Both the position numbers and the translations under genes were made by a program. Below the pieces are notes generated by a model, which saw only the letters and a list, made by a program, of their open reading frames with translations, was not told the DNA's origin and made no database searches. A stretch of 64,000 nt of DNA from Lindgomyces ingoldianus (Eukaryota; Ascomycota; Dothideomycetes; Pleosporales; Lindgomycetaceae): assembly GCF_010093535.1 (NCBI RefSeq), contig NW_022985172.1, forward strand, positions 121,083 through 185,082, in the 5' to 3' direction. Shown here piece after piece: positions 1-11,846 of the stretch. The stretch's first letter is position 1. Each line of letters opens with the position of its first letter.

Positions 1-43
1 ATATAGATAAGTAAGCAACTTTATAAAAGTAAAAAGTTACTAG
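1..43 (+). mobile_element. 3' internal end of an LTR element, with polypurine tract (element 0)
   Basis: The purine-rich stretch ending in AAAAAGTTACTAG lies directly before the LTR that starts at 44. It matches the sequence before the copia-family LTRs at 3,629 and 27,399 (AAAAAGAAAAGTTGCTAG). I read it as the polypurine tract of a related Ty1/copia element whose body lies left of the window. Confidence 0.5.
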
Positions 44-270
44 TGTTTATACGTAAGTACAGCTGTGTCTGTACACGCGTACAGCTAAATTAGGTTGCCT
101 AAAACGTTAGCTATCTAGCCTGTGCGTTAGGGGCTATGTGTACTTAAGAGCCCTCTTTCTTTGTACAAAGAGAGAGGGCAGTAGTTAATAACAAGAAGAT
201 CTTTGCCTGCTCACCTCTTAGTACGCCCCTTGGGCGTACGTTCGTTCGATCGAACCTAGGTCAACCAACA
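44..270 (+). repeat. 3' LTR of a copia-related element (family R1)
   Basis: A 227-bp segment starts TGTTTATACG after a polypurine tract and ends CCAACA. Beyond 270 the sequence at once matches the interior of the copia element found at 24,685 and, reversed, near 4,970, so this LTR was inserted in that interior. A diverged copy starts at 60,417. Inside are a near-perfect palindrome centred on TGTACA (151-178), a GTACGCCC/GGGCGTAC stem, and a GTTCGTTCGATCGAAC inverted repeat. The left TSD is outside the window, so the element cannot be fully confirmed. Confidence 0.6.
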
Positions 271-3200
271 GACAGTGTAATTACTACACTTAAAAAACTA
301 TTTAAAAAATTAAACTGCATAAAAATAAATACTTTAATTACTAACAGCACTTTTAAAGTTATAGCATATAACTTAATAAGGTATAAAGGTTAGATTTTTA
401 ACTTTTACTTTATATAAGAAGTAAAAGGTAAAATAACCTAACTATATAAAACATTCTGCCTAGTATTTGCTAGCTACTTAGATAAAAAAAAGAAAAAAAT
501 CCTTACTTAGTTACTAACTATTTAGAAGATAAGCTAGAGACTACTTCTAGCTATAAAAGTAAGCTTAAGAGCTATATATAAAATATATTTTAAACTATGT
601 AATATTACATAAGTATACATTTAATTAATAAATAAGCTTATGCGCACGCTGTATATAAAGCTACTAAAGAAGATACACTAAAGCTTTCTACTAAATATAA
701 TACTCTAGGTTGTACAACTCTTGTATAATGCTGCTAAATTAGGACTGTATTAGTTTAAGACATACTATAACTACTATAAAAAAAAGCTACACATGCATAT
801 CTTTTTATATAACCCCTACTTTTTAATTACTAATAAAGAAAAGCACATTTTTAGTATTACTAGCTTATAAATAGATAATACTTTAAGCATAATAACAAAA
901 AATTGTGCGCAAAAAGAAGAAAAAAAACTATAAAAAGTAAAGTTCTATATAAAAGGTAAGACTATTTTAGTAAAAAAGCAGCTTATTAAGTTTAATAGTA
1001 AAAGGATTAAACTTACACATAACATAGTAGTTTTTACTTAAAAAAGATAAGTAAGCTACCTTTATATAATTAACCTAAAAGATAAAAATGCTGCACAATA
1101 ATATGTTAAGTAATGTGTAAAAGAGGCATACATTACATCTATGTGTTAACTAGAGGCAGCATTTAACCTATTTATTACTATATAAACTATAAACTTTTTA
1201 TATAATAACATTAACATACTTAACACATAAATCTAATAGTAGATATGTAAGGCCGAGATGGTGCTTACGTGCGACGGGTATATATACTATTCTGTACGTA
1301 ATAATTAATGTTAGTTAATTATTTGCACCTTTTTAGTTGTATTAGCGTAGTAGTATAGAGCTCTGTTCTTACATAATAATTAACTAACAATAAGGACAGT
1401 CGCGCGTTTAACCTACACCTTAGACAGCTTTGCTAGTTTTTAGACTAAAACATAAGGCGGCCTCTTCTAGCGCCACGTTGTAGCTGCTAGGAGGTCTAGT
1501 GTGTATAGCTTAGCTGGCGTGGCCACTAAGCGTTGCGTTGCGTTTATCCCGCGCCTCTAGGCCGCAGGTGGTCAGCCTCTGGCCAGTAACCAAGACATGC
1601 GCATAGGCGCCTCTGAGCTGCGGGTAGGTTATGTGACGCCTGGGACATGCGTCTGCTAAGAAGGGGGATAATGTAAGGCCAGAATAGCGCTTACGTGTAA
1701 GGCTGAGATGGTGCTTACGTGCGACAGGTATATATACTATTCTGTACGCAATAATTAACGTTAGTTAATTATTCGCACCTTTTTAGTTGTATTAGCGTAG
1801 TGGTACAGAGCTCTGTCCTTACAAGATAGACAATAGTAAGTGCAGTCTTACTTTTCTACTATTATAGCTTAATTATGCAAAGCTGTTTATCTTTATAAAT
1901 AGATTATTTACTAATAATAAAGACCTTAGCTTATAGCTAGAATTTTTAATTATATTAAGTAATAAAGACTATATAGAGTAAAGCAACTACCTTAAAATAC
2001 TAGGTAATATTATACACTAGAATTCTACTAAGTGTAAAAGAGTAACTAAAAGTGTTCTTACTAGTAAACTGTATAGAATAGTTAAAAGGTTTAAAAATAT
2101 AATTACCTTTAGTATAACTCTATAGTAAATTATATAAACACTTAAACTGCTACTAATCCTAGTAGTAATCTGCACAGATTTAAGGTCTTTATATAACTGC
2201 CTTATTAAGCTAGGCACTACTAGTAAAAAGTAACTTATAATTAACATTATATTACTTTATAAATTATATAAGAAAAGAGAAATTACTAAAATAAAGTAAA
2301 TTAATAGTAAAAACAACTTAGTAAATGCATGTATAAAGAAAACACTAAATTAGGCTTTTTAATTATTAGTCTTAACTAACTGCCTCTCTGTCTAGATAGA
2401 AGCATCTGTAGACTAGCTAGATCTTATGCGCAAAGATGCTCTAAACTAACTAGACTAATAACACCTTTATATAAGGCCTATCTTTTTTTTATTTTTTTAT
2501 TATACACACTTATTTTTCTTAGTATAAGATTAGAAAAAAAGGATATATAAAAAAAACAGTCTATTTATCTAGTACACAGGAAAAGAAAAGCTACTAGCCC
2601 CCCTCCCCCCCCTCTAGAACACACCACCCCTTACGTGTAGTAGTTATAATGCAGACCACAGCTCTGCTATACGCACAAGGCGCAGGCATTAGCCTAGAAG
2701 TTAGCTAGCACATAACACTTAATAAAAAAAAAGGCACTAGTAGTGCTACTGTAATAATAAGCACATAGAGTTACTAAGACCTAACTATAACTCTAGACTA
2801 GGACTGCACAGAAGTACCCCTTATAACACATAACCTTTGCTGCCTACAGCTGCAGATTAGTGCTAGTAAGTAAGACAACATTAATATTATAAAATAGTAA
2901 AGCTGCTATATGCTACTTCTTAGCCTATTTATAATTAGCATTTTATATAAAGAGGAAGCAGAAGAGCTAAAAGATCTATATATTTATACTAAAACACTAA
3001 ATAAACTGCTAATTAGCAGCAGAACTAGTTAGAAGGGTAACATAGATGCGCCCTAGGCTGCTAGACTGCATAAGGATGCTAAAGACGCCCGCACTAACAG
3101 CGCTAGAGGTAGAGGAGGAAGGCTAGAGAGACATCTCTCTCTCTCTCTGTGTGTGTATGTGTGTGTGTGTGTGTGTGTGTGCAGGCAGGAGTATCTGTCA

Positions 3201-3628
3201 CTGTTAGCACTATATAAAAAAAGAAAAGAGCTAGAAAATTATATAGTAAAGCTTAAAAAGTAAAGAATAAAGAAAAGAAGGTAAAAAAAAAAAAAAAACC
3301 TTATTATATACACCTTCTTACACACCTGCTTACACAAAGATTTTACACTATTCTAGCATAAAACTCTATATAAAATAGTTTATACACTACTAAATTACTT
3401 ATAAAGCAAGCGCATAAAGGCTAGATAATAATAGCCTAAAACACTTTACACTATTTATAAAGCTATTTACATAGTATAACTAGCTTATCTTAACATACAG
3501 CATTACTAAAGCAAGTCCTAATAAATAAGGTAGAGTAAAGGTAGAATGTAATTAAATAGACCTACATAAATAGAAAAGAAGTAATGTGTACAGAAGGCAA
3601 CTTTTTAGATAAAAAGAAAAGTTGCTAG
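271..3628 (+). pseudogene. Ty1/copia element 1, internal 3' half (RT and RNase H remnant)
   Basis: This is the 3' part of a copia polyprotein, heavily RIP-mutated. Translation with many stops still shows the fungal copia reverse transcriptase end (a block reading IDNTLSI near 865-885, where the family has a DD pair) and then the RNase H domain. The segment around 2,040-2,240 on the plus strand reads like the family's CKRVTRSVL...LGTT block, with stops. It is collinear with element 2 (24,680-27,398) and inverted element 3 (3,909-5,871). A 578-bp mini-LTR element interrupts it at 1,246-1,823. A GT microsatellite lies at about 3,150-3,181. No usable reading frame survives. Confidence 0.75.
1246..1823 (+). 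mobile_element. Complete 578-bp miniature LTR retrotransposon (TRIM/SMART type)
   Basis: A 128-bp LTR (1,246-1,373, TGTAAGG...TTACA) and a second (1,696-1,823, or 1,672-1,823 with a 24-bp duplicated start) flank about 298 bp of non-coding interior. A purine tract, AAGAAGGGGGATAA, sits just before the 3' LTR. TSD AGATA is present on both sides (1,241-1,245 and 1,824-1,828). The uninterrupted relative at about 25,641-25,655 has a single AGATA, so the insertion boundaries are certain. The interior keeps more G+C than the surrounding DNA. No gag or pol fits, so movement must have used another element's proteins. Confidence 0.9.
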
Positions 3629-3908
3629 TATCTGTACACAGCAGCAGCGTTATAATCTAGATATAAGCAATTGTGCACAAGCAGGACTATGTATTTATGT
3701 TACATAATGCTTGTGCGTAAACCTCTGTGCGCAAACATCTAGATATCCCCCTTTTCCTCTGTACAGAGGAAAGATAAGAGTAATAGAACTAGAAACATGT
3801 TACTCTTACCTTACCTACCTTATACGCTGTGCACACTGTACACCACTCTTACTCTTGCTACTTAAGTGCTTATACTATAAGCAGCTAGCTGTCAGAGCCT
3901 ATTTAACA
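3629..3908 (+). repeat. 3' LTR of copia element 1 (280 bp)
   Basis: This 280-bp LTR follows a polypurine tract and ends TTTAACA. Its length equals that of the other four copies (split copies at 5,872 and 27,399; 39,444; 40,231). It contains the 20-bp perfect palindrome TTTCCTCTGTACAGAGGAAA at 3,753-3,772. Sequence to the right switches to the inverted copy of the same element, showing that element 1 was inserted in element 3. The apparent open frame inside it is a chance frame. Confidence 0.85.
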
Positions 3909-5871
3909 AAAGTCTTTATTATTAGTAAATAATCTATTTGTAAAAATAAACAGCTTTGCACTATTAAGCTATAATAGTAGAAAGGTAAGACTACGCTTAC
4001 TATTATCTATCTGCTATTAGATTTATGTGTTAAGTGTGTTAATATTATTATATAAAAAGTTTATAGTTTATGCAGCAATAGATAGGTTAATTGCTGCCTC
4101 TAGTTAACACATAGATGTAATGTATGCCCCTCTTACACATTACTTAACATATTATTATGCAGCATTGTTGTCCTCTAGGTTAATTATATAAAGGTAGCTT
4201 CCTTATTTTTTTTAAGTAAAGACTACTATATTATGTGTAAGTTTAATCCTTTTACTGTTAAACTTAATAGGCTACTTTTTTGCTAAAATAGTTTTACTTT
4301 TTATGTAAAACTTTACCTTCTACAGTTTCTTCTCTTCTCTTTATATAAAATTTTTTATTATAATGCTTAAAGTGTTGTCTATCTATAAGCTAGTACTACT
4401 AAAAGTGTGCTTTTCTTTATTAGTAATTAAAAAGTAGAGGTTATATAAAAAGATGTGCATGCGCAGCTTTTTTTTATAGTAGTTATAGTATATCTTAAAC
4501 TAATACAGTCTTAATTTAGCAGCTTTATATAAGAGTTGTACAACCTAGAGTATTATATTTAGTAGAAAGCTCTAGCGCATCTCTTTTAGTAGCTTTGTGT
4601 ATAGTGTGCGCATAAGCTTATCTATTAATTAGATATATGCTTATGTAATATTATGTAGTTTAAAATGCATTCTATATATAGCTCTTAGGCTTACTTTTAT
4701 AGCTAAAAGTAGTCTTTAGCTTATCCTCTAAATAGTTAGTAACTAGGTAAGAATTTCTTTTTTTTTTATCTAAGTAGCTAGCAAACACTAGGCAGGATTT
4801 TTTATATAGTTAAGTTATTTTGCCTTTTACTTTTTATATAAAGTAAAAGTTAAAAATCTAACTTTTATGCCTTATTAAGTTATATACTATAACTTTAAAA
4901 GTGCTGTTAGTAATTAAAGTGTTTATCTTTATACAGTTTAATTTCTTAAATAGTTTTTTAGGTGTAGTAATTACACTATCTGTACAGAGCTTAATAGACA
5001 AGGCCTAATTATCTTTTTTCTTCTAGGTTAGAAATACCTAGTCTAGACTTTATGTAGGTTTCCTTTACTTTTTACTTCTTTTAGTATCTATATCTTCTTT
5101 TTACACTAGTGCGGCATTGCTATTCTAAGGGGCTTAGTCTGTAGTAGGCTCTAGTTCTGCCTCTGTAATATTCTTATAAGGCTGTTCTCTTTTCCTCTTC
5201 TTTAAGAGATCTTTTTATATAAGGATTAGTTTATCTAGGTTATCTATTACAGGTAAGTTATCTTTCTTTTTTTCTTTATAGTATAGTTTAATCTGCGTAT
5301 ATTAAAGCTTTAGTAAGCTATTTTTTTTAATAATAATATTTCTTTTTTAATGCTCTTAATCTTGTATAGGCTAGTCTAGCCTTTTTTCTCCCTCTATGCT
5401 ATAATCTCTAAGCTAAGAGGGAAGTTAAGAACTTTATATATTATAAAGCTATTATAGGTGTTAATTATATAATTAATGTTTACTTTTACATAGTCTTTTT
5501 AAAGTATTTTTATTACCTTTTATATAGCGCTTGCTTATATAATAATGTCTAGTAATAGTAAAAAGTTTACGTTAATTCTTAGGTATGCTTTAAAGACTAG
5601 CAGCGTAGGTACTAGACTGTGCAGGCTAGCTATGTTATTTAGAGCCTTAACTGCTATCTACAAGGTAGCCTTATTATCTGTATAGTTACCTAGCTTAGTC
5701 TTTAGAATGTTAAACACTTGTTAAAAAAGTGTGTGTGCGTACTTAACCTTTCTAACTACCTAATATGCTTCTATAGGCATCTGCCTATATATAGCTCCTA
5801 TAATTTTTACATAAGCTTAAAAATCCTCTAAAGCAAAGTCTGTACCAGGGTTATGCATAATATAGTCTAGA
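3909..5871 (-). mobile_element. Ty1/copia element 3, distal segment (integrase end to RT region)
   Basis: Read on the minus strand, this continues exactly where element 3's right-hand segment (28,213-40,509) stops; the break is the CTAGA duplicated when element 2 inserted. It covers the end of the integrase region (a block like KALNNIASLHSLVPTLLVF, near 5,600-5,700), the linker and the RT region. It matters as the uninterrupted reference: near 5,245-5,260 it runs straight through the site where element 2 has the Helitron. It is cut at 3,909 by element 1; the rest of element 3 lies left of the window. Confidence 0.8.
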
Positions 5872-5934
5872 TGTCTGTACGCAGCAGCAGCGTCACGGTC
5901 TGGATACAAGCGATCGCGCACGAGCAGGGCCACG

Positions 5935-8900
5935 TGTCACGGTATCCTCCCCAGATCCCAGACATAACTGTATTAGACGCGTACTAGAGTATTATTAGTA
6001 CACGTCTAACACAAACACAACACAACACAGATATAAACTTAAGCATAAACTGCTTTAACACTAACTAAACCTAGAATAGGCTTAATTTATACCTAAAGCG
6101 CTTAGACTTCTAAGCTAAGTATTTAATTACTAATTTCTTTTTAAACCTTTTTATTTCTTATATAATGTCTTATACTTACTATAATACTTTATGTAGTAAT
6201 TAAACTAGACCTTTATAAAGCTCTATAACCTTACTTATGCATAATTATAATATTACATTATGTTAAAACTTTAGCTAAGAATAGCCTTTAAATCTAATTT
6301 AATAAGCTTAGTACTTACATAACTTTAAGCTATTAAAGTAAGCTAAAAAGCTTTTTAAAAAGTGCTTACTTTATAAAAAAGCTGCTATGTTATAAGCTTT
6401 AAAGCTTTTTAAAAGAACTTTAAAAAATAGCTTTACATTATTAAGTAGTCTATTTCTGCCTTAACTTTTATTATAGTAGTAGGAACTAAAAACTTACTAG
6501 CCTTAAAGCTTACTTAAAAGTCTAGAGATAGCTTAACTTTTTTTTACTTAACACTACTTATAACCTATAACTTTTTTAACTTAGTAATAAAATCTAACTA
6601 ACTTTTTAATCTCTTACTATTTAATAAAAAATAAAAAAACCTACTTTTCTTTCTATATAAGCTTTAATATAAACTTAAAAGAAATATAGACTAATTTCTC
6701 TTTAAACACTTTTAGTTACTATATGCCTACTTTTAACTTAACTATAATATAATAGCCTTAATTAACTTACTAATAAATAAAGATATTATTAACTTAAATT
6801 AATTTATAGTGTTTTTATAAGTAACTTATAAAAACTTAAATAAAAAGTTAATAGCCTTAAGTTACCTAAACACTTTATAATAATAAAAAAAAAGCTTTAC
6901 TTTACACTTTACTAAGTTTTACTAACTTACATCTAATATAGGCCTAAATAAGATAAGTTTAATTATAGCTTTATATAACTTCCTCTTAACTAAACTATAA
7001 CACACTATAGTAGAAGAACCTCTCTTAAATAACTTTAATATATATGCAAACTTAATTACTACCTATAATAATAACATAAGGTTTCTTCCTATATAAGCTT
7101 TAATACACCCCTAAACTAGCGCAGTTGTAAATAAGAACTTTAATATAATAAAAATTAATTTAAATTATGCTTTAGTTAGTTTTAAAAAGCGTAAAAATTA
7201 TAAAAAAAAAAGTTAATATTTTAAGTGTAGTAAGCATAGTTATATTTTTTAAAACTACTTTATTTACCTTTTTTAAGTCTATGCAAGTAGTGCTGCTAGT
7301 ACTTATTAAAAATTTTTACTATTTTAATCTTATTTTTATAAGAGCTTTAACTTATATTTAAGCTTTAATCTTTTTTACTACTTTTAATATAGCTGCAGCT
7401 ATAGTAGTAGAAGCCTGTAAAAAGGCTTGTTTTAAGGCTAAGTTACCTTTTAAAACTAATTTAACACTAAATTTTTACTAACTTATAAGCTAAGTCCTCT
7501 ACTAATAACTAAAAGTACTAAGTTAATATTCTTATATATTTATAATAAAAAACTATATTAGCTTTAATATAAGCTTTTATTAACTTAGAAGTAAATAGTA
7601 TAAGTTATATTAATAAAGAACTAGTGTGTAAACTAAATCTTTAATTAACACTACTTACTTAAATAATTTACCTAACTAGATTTAATAAAAAATAACTTAA
7701 AAAAAGTTTTATCTTTTATACTATAACTATTATAATTACTTACTAACACTATAAAGAGTAGATTAAACTTTATGTAATAAATATAAAATGTTATAACTTA
7801 ATTCTAAAATAACTATAGCTATATTAGCATAAAGTTACTTTTAATTACTAAAAGTAAGTTTTAAACTTTAACTTTTTTTAATGCTAAGATATATGCTTAT
7901 GCTTACACTTAAACAACACTTAAATAGCACTTAATATAAAAAGTTTTTAGACTTACTTTTTAATAACTTAAAAAAAAACTACTTAAGTAAAGCTAATAAG
8001 CTAGGCCTTTTACTAAGATAAGCTATATAAAATAATTTAATAACTACTTAAACTTAAAAAAAAAAGCTTTTAAAAAAACTTTACTTACTTAATTTAAACA
8101 TAAACTAGGACTTAAACAGCAGATAGACATCTACTATATAAAACTTACTTTATTTATAACTTTAGCTTAATAACTAGATTATAAAATCTACATAGTTATA
8201 ATTTCTAATATAGACTAAGCTTTAGCTCTTTAAAAATATACTAACTTAAAAATAATAGTTTTTTAAGACTACTATAACTTATTATATATCTTTTTTTAAG
8301 ATAAGTTTAATAAGCTTTTAATATAATATCTATATAATTACTAAATAACTTTTAAGCCTAGTAAACAACTTAGTTATAAGCTACTATATAAGATGTTACT
8401 AAATAAATTAAAAGTGCTCTAAAAATACTTTAATAAGAACTTAAAAAAAAGTTTATTTAAGCTAGCTTTTTACTAGTAGTGTTACTTATACTATTTATAA
8501 AGAAACCTAGAGGTAGGCTTTAATTTTATGTTAACTACTAAGGACTAAACACTATTACTATTAAAAACTAATACTTAATTTTTTTTTTATAAAAAACCTT
8601 AAGCTAACTAAGTAAAGTAAAGTATTTTATAAAGTTAGATATTATTACTGCCTTTAATAAGCTAAAAATAGTAAAGGGTAATAAGTAGCTAACAGCATTT
8701 TAGACCTAATATAAACTATTTAAGTACCTAGTAATGCCCTTTAGCTTAGCTAACACACTTAGTACTTTTTAATATTTTATAAATAACTTACTCTAACTCT
8801 ACCTAGACATGTTCTACACTATGTATATTAATAATATTCTAATTTATAGCAATAGCCTTTTAGAGTATAAACAGCATGTACGCCTAGTGCTAAAGGCTAT

Positions 8901-11624
8901 AGAAAAAGCAGGTTTATAACTTAACATAAATAAATATAAGTTCTACTAATTAAAGGTTATGTATTTAAGATATATAATTTTTATAAATAGCATTTAAATA
9001 GACCTTATTAAAGTTTAGACTATGCTAGATTAGTAATACTTAAAAAACATAAAGGATGTTTAAGCTTTTATAAGATTTACTAACTTTTACTAATAATTTA
9101 TTAATAACTTTTTGCAGTAAGTAAGCTTTATAATTACACTTACTAAAAAAAAAATTTAATTTAACTTTAACTTAAATTACTAATAGTTCTTTAACTAGCT
9201 AAAAAAAGCTTTTACTAAAGCTTTAATACTCTACTACTTTAACTTTAAACTACTAATACTTATAAAAGCTAATGCCTTAGACTATGTAGTAGCAGAAGTT
9301 CTTTCCTAGACTAAGCTAGATAGGACTATTAGGCCTATTATATACTTTTTAAAAAAAATAAGTCCTGTAGAAAGTAATTATAAGATCTATAATAAAAAAT
9401 TACTTACTATAGTATGCTACTTTAAATAATAGCAACCTAAACTAGAAGGTGTAGCGCATCTAATATAGGTCCTATTTAACTATAAGAACTTACAGTACTT
9501 TGCAACTATAAAATAACTTAGCTACTAATAAGCTTATTAGTTTAAATACTTATTTTATTTTAATTTTAAGATTACTTATTATTTTAGTTAAAATAAAAAG
9601 AAACTAAATACTTTTATAAAGTAATTCTAAAACATTTTTACTTAAAAAGAAGTGTAAAAGGCTTAACACTAAACTTTACTTTAACTTAAGCTATTTTTAA
9701 ACCTTAACTTAAATAAAATAAATTAGATAATTAATTAAATTATTACTAATAAGTATCTAAATAATAAATTTATTTAAAAAACTTTAGACCTACTTTAAAA
9801 CAGCGCTAGTTAGTTAAAAAAAGTAACACTAGCTAACTATAAAAACTAAAATAGCAAGCTATATTACTATAACTAACTAAGAATTCTTAATTTTAATAAA
9901 CTAAGAATTAAACTACTTTAAATTATACATAACTTACTTATTAGAGGACACTTAGGCAGAGGAAAGACTCTTAACCTACTACAGAGAGAGTACTACTAGC
10001 CCTACATGTTCTATACTGTACGCTAATACATATTATGTTGCTATACTTGCTGTAAAGTAAAGGCCTTTTAAAAAAAGTATAATAGCCTGCTTAAACTACT
10101 TCTAATCTCTAAATAAGCTTAAAAAGACATATTAATTAATTTTATTATAGACCTACTTTTATTTAAAGGGTATATAAATATTATAGTAGTTATTAATTAC
10201 TTAACTAAGTATTAACACTTAATACTATATTCCTTTATAACTGCCCCTAATATAGCCTAGTTATTCTACTAATATGTATAAGTTTACTATAGCTTACTTA
10301 ACATAATTATATTAGACAGAGGTACGTAGTTTGTCTTAGCCTTTTAAAATAAACTCTATAAATAGCTTTAAATTGTTCTTTATTTATCTATAGCTTTTTA
10401 CTTAAAAACTAATAGCTAGACTAAAAACATAAACACTATAATAAAATAAGTCTTATAAGTGTACATAAACTACTAGTAAAATAACTAGGTAAAATAGTTA
10501 GCTATAGTATAGTTTAAAGCTAATAATATAATATTTAAATTAACATAAGTATCTTTATTTTTAGTAAACTATAGATACTACCCCTAAATAAAATTTAAAC
10601 TACTTATAAATACTCTTTAACTAACTTATTAATTTATATAAGTAATAAATATAAATAAACTTATTAATAAATTTTAAAATATATTTAAATATGTTTATAA
10701 AAAGCTTACATAGGCTTTAGCTTTTTAATAAGAGTACATAAACTAATCTTAAACCTCTACCCTTATATATGCAGCTAGCAAGAAGGTCTAGCTAGACACT
10801 AGAATTATTTAAATAAACTAATAATTAAAAAAACTTAATTAGAAGAACCTTAGCCCCTTTATAGTAGCTTATATAGTTTTATTATACACTTACTAATTAA
10901 TTCTACCTAACAGCATAAAGATACACCCTGTGTTCTATGTATTATTACTGCGCTAAGTAGCCTTTAAATTTAACTATCTACTTAGATAGCTAAACTTACT
11001 ACCTAAACTTATTATTATAAACAACAAACTAGAATATATTATAGAAGACATTAAATAGATCTAGTTTAATAAAAAAAACATATTTATAAATACTTTATAA
11101 AATAGACTAGATATAACAAACTGTTATAAGAACCTGTAAAAGCTTTATAAGAGAACTCTATAGTAACTTAATTTTACGCCTAATACCTATCTAAACTTAA
11201 TTTTACGCCTAATACCTATCTAAACTAAACTTATACCATAATAAAGATAACCTAATGCTAGAACTACTAATGTAAAGGATTCTCTTTTTAATAAGAGGGG
11301 GGGTACTGTTACAGTATCCTCCCTAGATCCTAGACATAACTGTATTAGACACGTACTAGAGTATTATTAGTACACATCTAACATAAACATAACATAATAT
11401 AGATATAAACTTAAGTATAAACTGCCTTAACACTAACTAAACCTAGAATAGGCTTAATTTATACTTAAAGCGCTTAGACTTTTAAGCTAAGTATTTAATT
11501 ACTAATTTTCTTCTAAACCTTCTTATTCCTTACATAATGTCTTGTACTTACTATGATACCTCACGTAGTAATTAAACTAGACCTCTGTGAAGCTCTATAA
11601 CCTTACTCGTGCATAATTGTGACA
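5935..11624 (+). mobile_element. Ty3/gypsy LTR retrotransposon, copy A
   Basis: Two 318-bp LTRs (5,935-6,252 and 11,307-11,624, TGTCACGG...GTGACA) with TSD CCACG (5,930-5,934 and 11,625-11,629) sit inside the 5' LTR of element 2. A polypurine tract, AATAAGAGGGGGGGTAC, precedes the 3' LTR. The interior has gag with a zinc-knuckle relic, then pol in the gypsy order RT, RNase H, integrase. It is collinear with copy B (32,578-38,373). CpA sites are nearly all lost, so it is inert. Confidence 0.92.
8470..10760 (+). pseudogene. Gypsy pol remnant of copy A (RT, RNase H, integrase)
   Basis: One frame with many stops carries the conserved blocks. RT: YLVMPFSLANTLSTF at 8,725-8,769, then YINNILIYS at 8,824-8,850, where active enzymes have YIDD; both Asp codons have become AAT. 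Integrase: an HHCC-like block near 9,930-10,060, first Asp GAC at 10,150, second Asp in DRG at 10,315, and the third acidic position at 10,423 as AAA (Lys). The last two are 36 codons apart, as in D35E integrases. RT and integrase share a frame over 1.4 kb, so point mutation rather than indels destroyed it. Confidence 0.85.
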
Positions 11625-11846
11625 CCACGTATCTATGTCACATAATGCTTGTGCGCAAACCTCTGTGCACAAACATCTAGATATCCCTCTTTTCCTTTAT
11701 ATAAAGAAAAGATAAAAGTAATAGAACTAAAAACATGTTACCTTTACTTTACCTACTTTATGCACTGTGCACACTATACACTACTCTTACTCTTACTACT
11801 TAAGTGCTTATACTATAAGCAGCTAGCTATTAGAGCTTATTTAACA

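Noticed and set aside
3711..3932. Recurring 70-codon frame in the copia LTRs (also at 11,649 and 40,341 inverted)
   Set aside because: It lies inside the LTR, is out of context with any pol gene and is not conserved between copies beyond LTR identity.
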